Below, piece after piece: positions 18,633 through 26,874 of a stretch of 64,000 nt of DNA. The position numbers were made by a program, and so were the translations under genes. Numbering within the stretch: the first letter of the stretch is position 1; every line of letters starts with the position of its first letter. Origin of the DNA: JAHBTB01 sp964451255 (GTDB lineage: Bacteria > Armatimonadota > Fimbriimonadia > Fimbriimonadales > Fimbriimonadaceae); contig CAYVHL010000003.1 in assembly GCA_964451255.1 (NCBI GenBank), forward strand, positions 140,893 through 204,892, written 5' to 3'. The notes under the pieces were generated by a model. That model saw only the letters and a list, made by a program, of their open reading frames with translations. It had not been told where the DNA came from and ran no database searches.

Positions 18633-19301
18633 TCACGTCTCGACCTCGCCCCAACCGCTAGGGTCGGGCAGGTTGAGCGCGGATCCCGGCTCCGATTTGG
18701 AGACCGGCCGCAACGATTGCGAGAGCCAGACGAACATGTCCCGATAGCGGGCTTGTCTCAGCCGGACGGGCGCCCGGGGTGAGCTGATCTGCCGCAGCAC
18801 GCCAAAGTCGGCGTTTTCTGTACCGACCGTGAACAGTTCCAGACCGCCCCGCCTCACCTCCGCCTGGGCGACGTCGACCGCGTCCCGCCAATCGTCCGTG
18901 GGCGCACCGTCCGTGACCAACCATATCCAGGGCCGGTAGTAGGGCACGCCCGCCTCGCGGTACGCCGCCTTGCGCTGTCGGAGCTGTTCGAGGGCAAACC
19001 TGGTCGCCGCGCCAAGCGGCGTGTTGCCGCCCGCTTGAAGCCGGGGAGGAAACCATTGGTCCACAGTCACGAAGTCCTGCACCAGAGCGACAGGGCCAAA
19101 GGTGACGATGGCGATCTCCACCCTCTGGCTCGCGAGAGGATCGAGGGCCAATTCGGCCTTCATGTCCTGCAACCCCGTGTTGACCTGGTCGATCACCGGG
19201 CGCATTGAGGCCGACGTGTCCTGAAGGAGGACGACCGGACACCGCCGCTCGGTATTCAGGAACATGTCTTCGCCAAGCGGCTCAAGATCCAACTCGTCCA
19301 T
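18633..19301 (-). CDS. VWA-domain protein (TerY/YegL-like)
   Basis: 222 aa, a single von Willebrand A domain. The MIDAS metal site is complete: DTSAS (DxSxS) at about residues 28-32, the Thr in GGNTPLG (about 91-97), and the Asp in LVTDGAPTDDW (about 128-138). Such proteins bind partners through the metal site. The gene is first in the VWA-PP2C-kinase operon; TAGGGT lies 7 nt before its ATG. No ter genes (terB, terC, terD) are in the window. Confidence 0.88.
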   Translation of the reverse strand: MDELDLEPLGEDMFLNTERRCPVVLLQDTSASMRPVIDQVNTGLQDMKAELALDPLASQRVEIAIVTFGPVALVQDFVTVDQWFPPRLQAGGNTPLGAATRFALEQLRQRKAAYREAGVPYYRPWIWLVTDGAPTDDWRDAVDVAQAEVRRGGLELFTVGTENADFGVLRQISSPRAPVRLRQARYRDMFVWLSQSLRPVSKSEPGSALNLPDPSGWGEVET

Positions 19302-19420
19302 TGCGCCTACCCTACTTAGATACCACGGGTTCTGGCTCTAAGGTTCGGTAAAGGCGGATTCTAGGGACTTGTCGCCACCAACAATGCCCCGACGCCACTG
19401 CGCCGCCCGCTAACGCCTCT

Positions 19421-20854
19421 CTAGGCGAACTGGAACTCAGGCGAACCAAACACCAGCCGGCTGACTGACTGGGCGACCATGTTTGCGTTCGCCCGTGTCA
19501 CGGGTCCGTTCCCAGCCGCGTCTGAAGCGGCGACGACCAACTGTCGTGTCTTTGCTTCGCTGAACGACGCGTCGAAGATCGAGACCAGCTTTCTGACCGC
19601 GCCAGAGGGTGTCGGGTCGGCGGAGAACAAATCTATGGCCGGATAACCATTGCTACGGAACTGACGCTTGTTGCCCACGACGAACCCACCGAACAAGGAG
19701 TCGGCGAGCTTGATCCTCTCCACCATCGTCGCCGTGGATATCCACGCTTGCCCCGTTCTCCAGCCGGAGACATCTGGCGGATACATGAGTTCCATCCCCA
19801 TCGCCTTGGTCGCCCGGGCGACCGCTCCTGCGACGCCGACCCTGCGACCGAGCGTCGAGTCCGTGGCCGACAACATCGTCGCGACGTTTTGGCCCAGGCC
19901 CAGCTGACGAGACGGCGCGACTGAGAAATCCACCGGGTTCTTGATCAACCGCCTGACACACTTGTCCGAATAGAACTCGCTGCTCTCCACGATCGATCGG
20001 ACCAGGGTCTTGATGTCGAGTCCGTTGCTCCGGAACTTCGCGGCCAGTCGGTCGACCAGCTCAGGCTCTGGGTTCTGGTAGGCGAACCACTCCCACATCT
20101 TGTGGGCGATGAATCTGGACGTCTGCTGCTTGCCACAAAGCATCCCGACGATGTCGTCCCCATTGAAATCCCCCTTGCTTCCCAGGAATGCCTTTTCGCC
20201 TCCGTCATGCTTTTGAGGCACAAAGACGAACTCGCATGGTCGCTTCGGAAGCTTTTGCAGCGGCACCACACGCTGACCCCGCTGCACACCGAAGGTCCAG
20301 CCGGTGAAGGCTCGGGCACCTTCCTTGACGTCGTTCTCGGAATAGTTTCCGACGCCCAGTGTGAAGAGCTCCATGACCTCGCGGGCAAAGTTCTCGTTCG
20401 GCTTTCCGCTGACGTTCAGGCAGTTATCGAGCCAAAAGAGCATGGCCGGATCCTTGCTGATGTTCAGGAGCAGATCTTCGAACCGGCCGAGACAATACTT
20501 GCGCAGCGTGTCCACATAATCGACCATCGCCTCCGCGCTGTCGACCTTTTGGGCGCTTGTCGCGAAATGGTTGTGCCAAAAGACAGTCAGCTGTTGCTCT
20601 AGAGGCCGTTTGGTGGCGAGGAGCCGAGCATAGAACCAGGCCTGGGCCGTCCGCATGTTGAGGATCTTCTTGTCCGTGCGGAAGGGCTCGACCGACGTGT
20701 CAAAGCCTTCTTGCACCGAACTGTAGTCCAATAGGCGGTCGATGGCGCCTTTGAGGCCGTCTTTGCCGTAATAATCGACCTCCGCCTCGCTCGCGCCTAG
20801 TCCAAAACGTCTGAGAAGGTGGGCGACTTTCTCCTGTTCGGTGAGAGGCTGCAT
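19421..20854 (-). CDS. DUF1800 family protein
   Basis: 477 aa, a typical DUF1800 length. Typical motifs are HLLRRFGLGAS at the N terminus, LLATKRPLEQQLTVFWHNHFATS, NENFAREVMELFTLGVG, and AFTGWTFG (about residues 165-210). DUF1800 genes usually sit beside a DUF1501 gene; none is present in this window on either side. There is no obvious signal peptide, which is also seen in other members. Function unknown. A terminator-like hairpin lies between it and the next upstream gene. Confidence 0.88.
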   Translation of the reverse strand: MQPLTEQEKVAHLLRRFGLGASEAEVDYYGKDGLKGAIDRLLDYSSVQEGFDTSVEPFRTDKKILNMRTAQAWFYARLLATKRPLEQQLTVFWHNHFATSAQKVDSAEAMVDYVDTLRKYCLGRFEDLLLNISKDPAMLFWLDNCLNVSGKPNENFAREVMELFTLGVGNYSENDVKEGARAFTGWTFGVQRGQRVVPLQKLPKRPCEFVFVPQKHDGGEKAFLGSKGDFNGDDIVGMLCGKQQTSRFIAHKMWEWFAYQNPEPELVDRLAAKFRSNGLDIKTLVRSIVESSEFYSDKCVRRLIKNPVDFSVAPSRQLGLGQNVATMLSATDSTLGRRVGVAGAVARATKAMGMELMYPPDVSGWRTGQAWISTATMVERIKLADSLFGGFVVGNKRQFRSNGYPAIDLFSADPTPSGAVRKLVSIFDASFSEAKTRQLVVAASDAAGNGPVTRANANMVAQSVSRLVFGSPEFQFA

Positions 20855-20907
20855 ATGCCAAGGGACGTGGGGGCCATCCTAATGTTCACGCCATTAGAAC
20901 AAGCTTA

Positions 20908-20935
20908 GGCCCCAGACAGCATTTCATCTGGGGCC
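20908..20935 (-). terminator. Hairpin terminator of the 64-aa gene
   Basis: GGCCCCAGA (20908-20916) pairs with TCTGGGGCC (20927-20935) around a 10-nt loop. On the minus strand it follows the small basic protein gene, but only a weak T-rich tract (TAAGCTTGTT) comes after it. Confidence 0.7.
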
Positions 20936-20965
20936 GGATTGTTCCTGGCGCGACGCGCCCGGGGT

Positions 20966-21160
20966 TCAGACTTCCTTAGCGTTGGTGGCCTTGTATGTGG
21001 CCTCGTTGACAAACCTATACAGGGTGCTGCCTTGGTACTCGGCTAGTAGAGCATAGCGCGTCTGCTCGCCGTTCTTCGTCTTGCGCACCATCTTCTTCTT
21101 CTTGACATTGGCATCCGGAACGTCGACATGGGAGCGGGTCTTCAAGTTGTAAAACTGCAT
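20966..21160 (-). CDS. Small basic protein, DUF5679-like, 64 aa
   Basis: The start is ATG at 21160, chosen because GGATGGAGGAATCG gives a strong GGAGG 6 nt upstream; the frame is open further 5' but that part looks non-coding. The sequence begins MQFYNLKTRSHVDVP and has a basic core NVKKKKMVRKT followed by TRYALLAEYQGSTLYRF. It resembles small DUF5679-type proteins of the pattern YxLKTK...V, a tentative match. No transmembrane or signal segment. Divergent from the Fur-family gene. Confidence 0.7.
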   Translation of the reverse strand: MQFYNLKTRSHVDVPDANVKKKKMVRKTKNGEQTRYALLAEYQGSTLYRFVNEATYKATNAKEV

Positions 21161-21335
21161 CGATTCCTCCATCCTCACGTGGATCTGTCCTTCTCTGTTG
21201 AGGAGGGCTTCTCCGCTTCGAACGAGCCAGGCAAGCTTGCTGGGCTCGTCCGTAGTTTGAACCAGGGTTTTCAACTTCTGCAAGGGCTACGGCAAAAAAT
21301 CCCGAGAGTTGGTCCGGTAACCTCGCGCTTGAGGC

Positions 21336-21791
21336 ATGGCCGATATTTCTAATTACGAGGTCTTTGCCCTCTCAAAACTGCGGGAAGCCGGTCATCGGAT
21401 CACCACACCACGACGATCTGTCGTCCATGTCTTGGCCACAGCCGAAAGACCCCTTACGCCCACTGGAATCCATTTGCAAGTGGCCTCAAACGGCGGCAGG
21501 CTCGATGTCGTCAGCGTGTATCGGATACTGAGCACGTTGCAACGGCTCGGGCTTGTCCATCACATCGGATCGGTCGACGCCTACTCTGCGTGTCGCCTCG
21601 AGCAACGACATGAGGGCGGATATGAACACTTGATTTGCACCCGTTGCGGCCGGGTGGAGGAAGCAGAGGTGTCGCAGGTGGGCGCCGACATGGTTCGTGA
21701 CCAGGCTCAACGGGTGGGCTTCGCGATCCAGGCCATCCGTGTCGAAGTCCTCGGGGTCTGCCCCGAATGCGGCAGTCTGGCCATGAAATGA
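21336..21791 (+). CDS. Fur-family metal/peroxide-responsive repressor
   Basis: 151 aa, full Fur length. The winged-helix part has LREAGHRITTPRRSVVHVL and VSVYRILSTLQRLGLVHHI as the recognition region. The dimerisation part has two Cys pairs forming the structural zinc site: CTRCGR (about 107-112) and CPECGS near the C terminus. His residues for a regulatory metal are visible in RHEGGYEHLIC. Whether it is Fur, PerR or Zur cannot be decided. No target operon is adjacent; no clear palindromic Fur box was found in the 175-bp divergent spacer. Confidence 0.88.
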   Translation: MADISNYEVFALSKLREAGHRITTPRRSVVHVLATAERPLTPTGIHLQVASNGGRLDVVSVYRILSTLQRLGLVHHIGSVDAYSACRLEQRHEGGYEHLICTRCGRVEEAEVSQVGADMVRDQAQRVGFAIQAIRVEVLGVCPECGSLAMK

Positions 21792-21820
21792 AGAGCCCTG
21801 GCCGTTTGGGCCAGGGCTCT
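21792..21820. terminator. Bidirectional terminator between the Fur-family gene and htrA
   Basis: AGAGCCCTGGCC (21792-21803) pairs with GGCCAGGGCTCT (21809-21820), loop 5 nt. It lies between two convergent genes and probably serves both. Confidence 0.75.
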
Positions 21821-21839
21821 CATAGCACTTGCTCCGAGA

Positions 21840-23396
21840 TTAGCCTAGAGGAACGTCCAGCCGGTTGGTCTGGACTGATCCATTCGAATACCTGGAGTAG
21901 ACGATGGAGATCTTGCTACCCCACTTTTCGCCGGACATGGCGTCCTTGACCTGGTCGATAGAGTTCATCGTCTGCCCATTGATGCTTTGGATGAGGTCAC
22001 CGGCTTTCAGGCCGACCCTCTCGGCAAACGACCCCGGCTCAACCGTGACGACCACGACGCCGCTCGCGTTCGCAGGGATGGAGAACTGCTTCCGTACGGT
22101 CGGATCCAGGTTCTGCACGCTCACACCAAGGCGCGGCTGGCCTCTCCGGACCGACGGGCCATCGTTGTCTGGCGAGTTCGGGAAGTAGTCCGGGCCGCTA
22201 TCCCCGAAGGGGTTCGGGATCGTGAAGTTGCCTCGAGGATCCCGCGGCGTCTGCCTGTCCTGTGGCTGGCTCTCGGCAGGAACGCTTGCGAGCTTGACAT
22301 TGACAGACTTGACATCGTTGCCACGGCGATACTTGATGTTCACCGAATCGCCGGGCGCCTTCCCGTAGAGCAAGGTGCGCACGTCGGTGTTGTTGTTGAC
22401 CTGGTGCCCGTCCATCTCGACGATGATGTCTTCCGGCTTCAGGCCAGATTTCTCCGCAGGGCTGTCAGGAGTCACCTGTTCGAGCACCGCGCCGCCGCCC
22501 AATCCCAGTTCCTTGAGTTTGAAGGGCTTGATGTCCGACGGCAGGGCGCCCAGAAAACCTCGTGTGAACTTGCCTTTTGCAATCAGTTCGTCCGCCACCA
22601 CCTTGACGACGTTGCTCTGGATCGCGAAGCCGATACCGATGCTGCCGGACGGTTGGCCAAACATAGACGAGCTAGGTTGTGTGAAGATCGTCGTGTTGAC
22701 ACCGACGACTTGGCCGTCGATGTTCAACAGCGGCCCACCGCTGTTGCCCGGGTTGATGGCCGCGTCAGTCTGCAACATATCGACGTAGCCACGGCGGCCA
22801 AAACGAGGGTCGACCACGCCGCCCCCCCTGTCCAAGCCGCTGATGTGGCCGATCGTCACTGAATCGTTCAGTCCGAACGGCGACCCGACTGCAATCGCGA
22901 ACTGGCCGGGCCTGACATCTTGGCTATCGGCCAGGGGCAGAGGGGTCAGGTCATTAGTGTCGATCTTGATGATGGCAAGGTCAAGCTGGGCGTCGTTGGC
23001 GTGCGTCACCTTGCCCTTGAACTCCCTTCCGTCGTGGAGGGTGACCGTGACCTCGTTGTTGGCGCCTACGACATGGTCGTTTGTGACAATCCAGCCGTCG
23101 GGGCGGTAAATGAATCCCGAACCCTCGCTGGCCCCCTCGGCGTCGGAACTGCGGATGAAGACGACGCCCTTGGCCGCCTGTTCAGCCACATCAGAAAGGG
23201 CTTGGTCGACCTCGTGGAGGGTCGCTCCTGCCTGAGAGCCAGGGATGCCGGCCTGCCGGACGTTCAACACCGGGCTGTTGGAGTAGGCGAGCGACGTCGA
23301 CCGGATGTTGTTCGCCACCGCTACGCCCCCGACGATCAAGGCTCCGGTGACGAGCCAAAGGGAGGGTTTTCCAAGGGTGTTCTTCCACGAAACCAT
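21840..23396 (-). CDS. HtrA/DegP-type serine protease with two PDZ domains
   Basis: 518 aa. One N-terminal membrane anchor (about residues 10-30), then a trypsin-like protease domain with the triad His in VTNDHVV, Asp in LDLAIIK and Ser in GNSGGPLL. Two PDZ domains follow: one at about 290-380 (GFLGALPSDIK...SGLKPEDIIVEMDG) and a second at about 430-515 (RLGVSVQNLD...AGDLIQSINGQ), joined by a Pro/Asp-rich linker. It degrades or refolds misfolded envelope proteins. It follows the sigma/anti-sigma/RseB-like genes with a 74-bp gap, forming an envelope-stress cassette. Confidence 0.92.
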   Translation of the reverse strand: MVSWKNTLGKPSLWLVTGALIVGGVAVANNIRSTSLAYSNSPVLNVRQAGIPGSQAGATLHEVDQALSDVAEQAAKGVVFIRSSDAEGASEGSGFIYRPDGWIVTNDHVVGANNEVTVTLHDGREFKGKVTHANDAQLDLAIIKIDTNDLTPLPLADSQDVRPGQFAIAVGSPFGLNDSVTIGHISGLDRGGGVVDPRFGRRGYVDMLQTDAAINPGNSGGPLLNIDGQVVGVNTTIFTQPSSSMFGQPSGSIGIGFAIQSNVVKVVADELIAKGKFTRGFLGALPSDIKPFKLKELGLGGGAVLEQVTPDSPAEKSGLKPEDIIVEMDGHQVNNNTDVRTLLYGKAPGDSVNIKYRRGNDVKSVNVKLASVPAESQPQDRQTPRDPRGNFTIPNPFGDSGPDYFPNSPDNDGPSVRRGQPRLGVSVQNLDPTVRKQFSIPANASGVVVVTVEPGSFAERVGLKAGDLIQSINGQTMNSIDQVKDAMSGEKWGSKISIVYSRYSNGSVQTNRLDVPLG

Positions 23397-23470
23397 TTTC
23401 TGTTTTTTCCTTCTTTGAATTTGGCGTGCCTCAACCTTGGGGCCCGCCGCGCATTTATTACAAACCCTTT

Positions 23471-24487
23471 CTAGGGGCCCGCCGGTTCCAAGGACCCGCC
23501 AGAGAATTGGTCGGCAAAGGCCTTGGCGACCTCCTGCAAGACGTCGTCCGGCACGTCCCCATAGGCCGTAAATCCGATCTGATAGTCATCCACCGCCATC
23601 GGCCCTTCCATATTGTCACCGTGGCTCTTCTTTGTGTTCCATTGCGACACCGTCACAGTCGCGATCCCGTCCGAGAGCACGACCGAGTACACCGGGTTGT
23701 CCTCCGAGCCGCTCACTTGTTGGGCGACGACCCTCAGGCCGAAAGGCAGCTTCTTAGGAAGTCTCGGTTCAAAGCCGATCAACGCCATGGCGAATTTGCC
23801 ATCTTTGATGATTTTCACAAAGGAGTTGCGCACCACGACGTCGCGAGGCTCGTGGAAACTGAACGGCGGGGGTCGGTTCGATAGGAAAGTGACCTTGATC
23901 GTGTCGACCCACTTGGCCACAGAACTGTCGATCACCTCTGAACGCAACAAAAAGGCCTCACGAGAATCAATGGCCAAGCGACGGACAGGCATCTTGGCGT
24001 TTTTTGGACGCAATTCGACGACCACCGCCCGGCGTCCAGCCACGACGACAGGGTCTAACAATCGGAGCCGATAGTTCTTCTCAATCGAGTCCAGGCGCTG
24101 ATCCCCCGACATCCGCAGGAGTTGAGGCGAGGCTTGCAGGTAGATCGTGTTCAGATCAGGCATGTAGGACTTGAGCGTGGTGCCGTCGTCGATATACTGC
24201 ATGCCTTGCAGGCTCACCGGTTCCAAGATGGTTATCTTGGCCCCCAAGCCTTTGCTTGACTCCACGTGGGCGATGAACGTCGACCGGTTGACCGGGCTCC
24301 TGCGCTTTTGGATCGTGACGACGTTGGCGCCGAACGGGTCTGCATAGAGCCTGCCGAGCTCCGCGAGGGCCTTGTCCTCCTCTGACTGAGACGGCCATGC
24401 ACCAGCGTGCGCCGTGGCGGAAAGGGCCAGAGCGAGGGCGATGACCGCCTTAGTCGCGGTGGACAGACACTGGAATGGTCGGTGCAT
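23471..24487 (-). CDS. RseB/MucB-like sigma-factor regulatory periplasmic protein
   Basis: 338 aa. The ATG at 24487 has GGAGG 4 nt upstream and gives a signal peptide (MHRPFQ...ALALSATAHA). The mature protein has RseB-type features: FIAHVESSKG, LEPVSLQGMQYIDDGTTL, a central RLRLLDPVVVAGRRAVVVELRP, and a C-terminal domain with GEDNP-type turns. In proteobacteria RseB binds mislocalised lipids or LPS and shields the anti-sigma factor. The start overlaps the anti-sigma gene by 38 nt. Assignment rests on pattern and context rather than on invariant residues. Confidence 0.7.
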   Translation of the reverse strand: MHRPFQCLSTATKAVIALALALSATAHAGAWPSQSEEDKALAELGRLYADPFGANVVTIQKRRSPVNRSTFIAHVESSKGLGAKITILEPVSLQGMQYIDDGTTLKSYMPDLNTIYLQASPQLLRMSGDQRLDSIEKNYRLRLLDPVVVAGRRAVVVELRPKNAKMPVRRLAIDSREAFLLRSEVIDSSVAKWVDTIKVTFLSNRPPPFSFHEPRDVVVRNSFVKIIKDGKFAMALIGFEPRLPKKLPFGLRVVAQQVSGSEDNPVYSVVLSDGIATVTVSQWNTKKSHGDNMEGPMAVDDYQIGFTAYGDVPDDVLQEVAKAFADQFSGGSLEPAGP

Positions 24488-24896
24488 AGCCTCCGAACGG
24501 GTCAGAGCCAGACACAACCAACGGACTGACCCTGGCCTCGGTGGCCCGCAGATCGGGTGCCGCGGCAGCGCCGTGGGGCGTGTTTTGGGCGGCGAACACA
24601 GAAATGGTGGCGGCGGCCAAAGCCGACGCCATGGCCACCAGGCCCGCGACCGGGCTCTTGGAGGCGCGCGCAGGGGCGCTACTGAAGACCGCCTCGTGGG
24701 TGCGCTTCAGCGACTCGGTGTCGGGTTCGACGACCTTGGATTCGGCCAACAACTGTTTGACCCTGCGCATGGATTCGAGTTCGACCGTGCAACGCTCGCA
24801 GCATCGCAGGTGCCGTTGGACTTCCAGCATGGTCTCGCCGTTGAGTTCGCGGTCGAGATAGGCGGAAACCAGGTTCTTGACGCGGCTACAGTTCAC
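24450..24896 (-). CDS. Zinc-type transmembrane anti-sigma factor
   Basis: 148 aa. The N-terminal zinc anti-sigma motif is visible: MNCSRVKNLVSAYLDREL, then HLRCCERC (HxxxCxxC) at about residues 29-36. One transmembrane segment lies at about 83-102 (VAGLVAMASALAAATISVFAA), followed by a short extracytoplasmic tail. It should hold the adjacent ECF sigma factor inactive. The start overlaps the sigma gene stop as ATGA, so the two are made in fixed ratio. Confidence 0.88.
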   Translation of the reverse strand: MNCSRVKNLVSAYLDRELNGETMLEVQRHLRCCERCTVELESMRRVKQLLAESKVVEPDTESLKRTHEAVFSSAPARASKSPVAGLVAMASALAAATISVFAAQNTPHGAAAAPDLRATEARVSPLVVSGSDPFGGYAPTIPVSVHRD

Positions 24897-25477
24897 GCGG
24901 TCACCTCATATTGGCCCGGATAAAGTCGTTCGAGGTATTCCTTCAATTGTCGGCGACCCCTATGGATCCTCGACCGCACGGTGCCCACTGAAGTGTCCAT
25001 GATCTCGGCGATCTCTTCATAGGACATTCCTTCGACGTCCGCCAGTACGACTGCCGTCCGGAACTCTGGGTTCATCGCTTTGAGACCAAGTTGCAGTGGC
25101 TCCTCCAACGTGGACTCCATCAGTGCGGAATCGGCATGGGACGACTGGTCTCCAAACTCCCAAGCGGCCCCGTTGCCTGCCGACTGGTCCAAGCTCACGG
25201 TCCGCAGTCTCTGACGCCGCCGTACGGTGTCGATGTGGACATTGACCATGATCCGGAAAAGCCAACTGACAAATGGGAGCGACTCGTCGTATCTGTAAAA
25301 GAACCGGTAGGCCCGCACGTACGTCTCTTGGACGAGATCCTCGGCTTCGGTTGAGCTGCCGCTCAGGCGCAAGGCCATGTTGTAGGCCTGGCGGTACGAT
25401 TCGTTCATCAGTCGTTCGAACAGTGGGCGTCGGTCCTCCCTACCCTGCACATAAGTTCTGACCCACGAAGCAAGCAT
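24893..25477 (-). CDS. ECF sigma factor, RpoE-like
   Basis: 194 aa. Region 2 is clear (MNESYRQAYNMALRLSG, AEDLVQETYVRAYRFF, PFVSWLFRIMVNVHID), as is region 4 (LNPEFRTAVVLADVEGMSYEEIAEIM, VGTVRSRIHRGRRQL). It directs RNA polymerase to envelope-stress promoters. An AAGAGGA Shine-Dalgarno precedes the ATG. Upstream, GGAACG at 25521-25526 (minus strand) resembles an ECF -35, but no matching -10 was identified. Confidence 0.92.
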   Translation of the reverse strand: MLASWVRTYVQGREDRRPLFERLMNESYRQAYNMALRLSGSSTEAEDLVQETYVRAYRFFYRYDESLPFVSWLFRIMVNVHIDTVRRRQRLRTVSLDQSAGNGAAWEFGDQSSHADSALMESTLEEPLQLGLKAMNPEFRTAVVLADVEGMSYEEIAEIMDTSVGTVRSRIHRGRRQLKEYLERLYPGQYEVTA

Positions 25478-25531
25478 AACAATCCTCTTGTGTCCTTGTT
25501 ACTGCCAAGGACCGCCCGAGCGTTCCTACAA

Positions 25532-26467
25532 TTAAACCAGAAGTCGGGCAAAGACCATGTCAAATACCGCTCCAGCCCCGACATTGCCTGCCACCAAGCG
25601 GTGGGCCTCGACGATTACGGAGGTTTTGGCGGGGTCATCCGGCCTATTTCCAGTCCACCAGGCCGCCAAGAGTTCTAAGACCACCAACTGCCCCTGCCTG
25701 GCGCCCTCGTCGCCAAGTCGGGCGGCAAGGGCCCGGGCGTCCTCGGCAAGCGCAGGTGCCAGGCCCGGTCCGGCCACCAGCGTCCTGCGGAACAGGCTGA
25801 GGAGCTCCGCGTACTCATCCGGCGCCTGACGAATGCGGTGGACGTCCCCCGCCGTCCTGGCGAACGCCTGCTCCGCCTCGCCCATCGGGCCGACCAAAGA
25901 CTCCAGGTCGGCAGGCAGGTCGCAAGCGACGCACAAGCATCGGGACCTGATTGTAGGCATCACCCGGCCCAAGTCGTCCGTGGTCATGACGACCCGGCCA
26001 TAGTCCGGCAGTTCTTCAAGGGTCTTGAGGAGGGCGTGGGCGGAGTCGACGCCAAGTCTGTCGGCCGGGTCGAACCAGACCACCTTCGCCCTTGCCATCA
26101 GTGGCCTTGTGCGGAAGTAGATGACGGTGGGGATCCCGGTGAACTTGGGATCAGACTCGTTCGGCATATATTCGACGGCGCCCAGCCTAATCAGGCGCCC
26201 AGGGCCGTAGGGGGCGATCCGCTGGAAATCGACCGCCCTGCCCGTAGCCGCGGCCCGACAGACCGGGCACTCCCCACAGCCGCCCACCGCCTTTTCCTGC
26301 GGACACAACCAACTCCGAACGAGAAGGTCGGCCAAGGCATGCGTGTCGCCGCCGCCTTCGCCATAGAAGAGCACTACTTGCGGGCCGTCTTCGGCCAACG
26401 CCAAGCTGCGCACGACCCGTGCCGCGGCAGTGCTGCCGATCACGGGGCTAGAAGCGGCAGAACTCAT
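25532..26467 (-). CDS. holB: DNA polymerase III delta-prime subunit-like clamp-loader protein
   Basis: 311 aa. Clamp-loader features: a zinc-module Cys cluster with CGECPVC (about 64-70), an ADRLGVDSAHALLKTLEE stretch (the conserved HALLKxLEE, about 135-152), and PTIRSRCLCV (SRC motif). The P-loop is replaced by GEGGGDTH, as is normal for delta-prime, which does not hydrolyse ATP. It overlaps the upstream darA gene by 20 nt. A darA-holB pairing is also seen in Firmicutes, supporting both calls. Confidence 0.85.
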   Translation of the reverse strand: MSSAASSPVIGSTAAARVVRSLALAEDGPQVVLFYGEGGGDTHALADLLVRSWLCPQEKAVGGCGECPVCRAAATGRAVDFQRIAPYGPGRLIRLGAVEYMPNESDPKFTGIPTVIYFRTRPLMARAKVVWFDPADRLGVDSAHALLKTLEELPDYGRVVMTTDDLGRVMPTIRSRCLCVACDLPADLESLVGPMGEAEQAFARTAGDVHRIRQAPDEYAELLSLFRRTLVAGPGLAPALAEDARALAARLGDEGARQGQLVVLELLAAWWTGNRPDDPAKTSVIVEAHRLVAGNVGAGAVFDMVFARLLV

Positions 26468-26777
26468 GGACGTCGATCACGAAAACGATGGCGCCGCCAA
26501 CGGGAACCTTCACCGGACTCGGGATGAAGGCGCCGGGCGGGGCGCTTTCGAACGGCATGACGTTCACCAGTTGCTCGCGGGTCTGGCAGTTGGCTTGGAT
26601 GACGCCCTTGAGGCGTGGCACGTCGGTGTCTTCCGTGCCGATCAACATGGTGGCGTTGCCCTCCCGTAGGAAGCCACCGCTCGAACCTATCACCGTGAAC
26701 TTGTAGCCCGCCTTCACCAGTTCGTCGGTGAGACGCGCCTTGTCCCGGCAGTGGATGACGCATACGACCAGCTTCAT
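26448..26777 (-). CDS. darA: Cyclic-di-AMP receptor DarA (PII-like, YaaQ/PstA)
   Basis: 109 aa. Family signature: MKLVVCVIH at the N terminus, GSSGGFLREGNATMLIG (about residues 31-47), and the C-terminal PVGGAIVFVIDV. DarA trimers bind c-di-AMP; their output is not established. TTG at 26780 is an alternative start. TATACT lies 8 nt before the ATG and no Shine-Dalgarno is seen. Its stop lies within the start of the delta-prime gene. No diadenylate cyclase or phosphodiesterase is in the window. Confidence 0.88.
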   Translation of the reverse strand: MKLVVCVIHCRDKARLTDELVKAGYKFTVIGSSGGFLREGNATMLIGTEDTDVPRLKGVIQANCQTREQLVNVMPFESAPPGAFIPSPVKVPVGGAIVFVIDVHEFCRF

Positions 26778-26785
26778 CAATGACC

Positions 26786-26791
26786 AGTATA
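26786..26791 (-). promoter_or_regulatory. -10-like TATACT upstream of darA
   Basis: TATACT on the minus strand, 8 nt before the ATG at 26777. No -35 at ideal spacing. Leaderless candidate. Confidence 0.4.
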
Positions 26792-26829
26792 AAGCCTAGG
26801 GACGGCTTCAAGCGACCAAATCGACGAAA

Positions 26830-26861
26830 CGGGCCAGCGTGGCCGACGCCACGCTAGCCCG
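26830..26861 (-). terminator. Terminator of the pseudopilin-lipoprotein unit
   Basis: A near-perfect hairpin: CGGGC-AGCGTGG pairs with CCACGCT-GCCCG with one mismatch bulge; GTTTCG follows on the minus strand. Confidence 0.7.
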
Positions 26862-26874
26862 CTGCCCTCGAAGT

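Noticed and set aside
25500..25526. ECF-type promoter (GGAACG) upstream of the sigma gene
   Set aside because: The -35 is plausible, but 16 nt downstream reads CAGTA with no TC-type -10; not strong enough to annotate.
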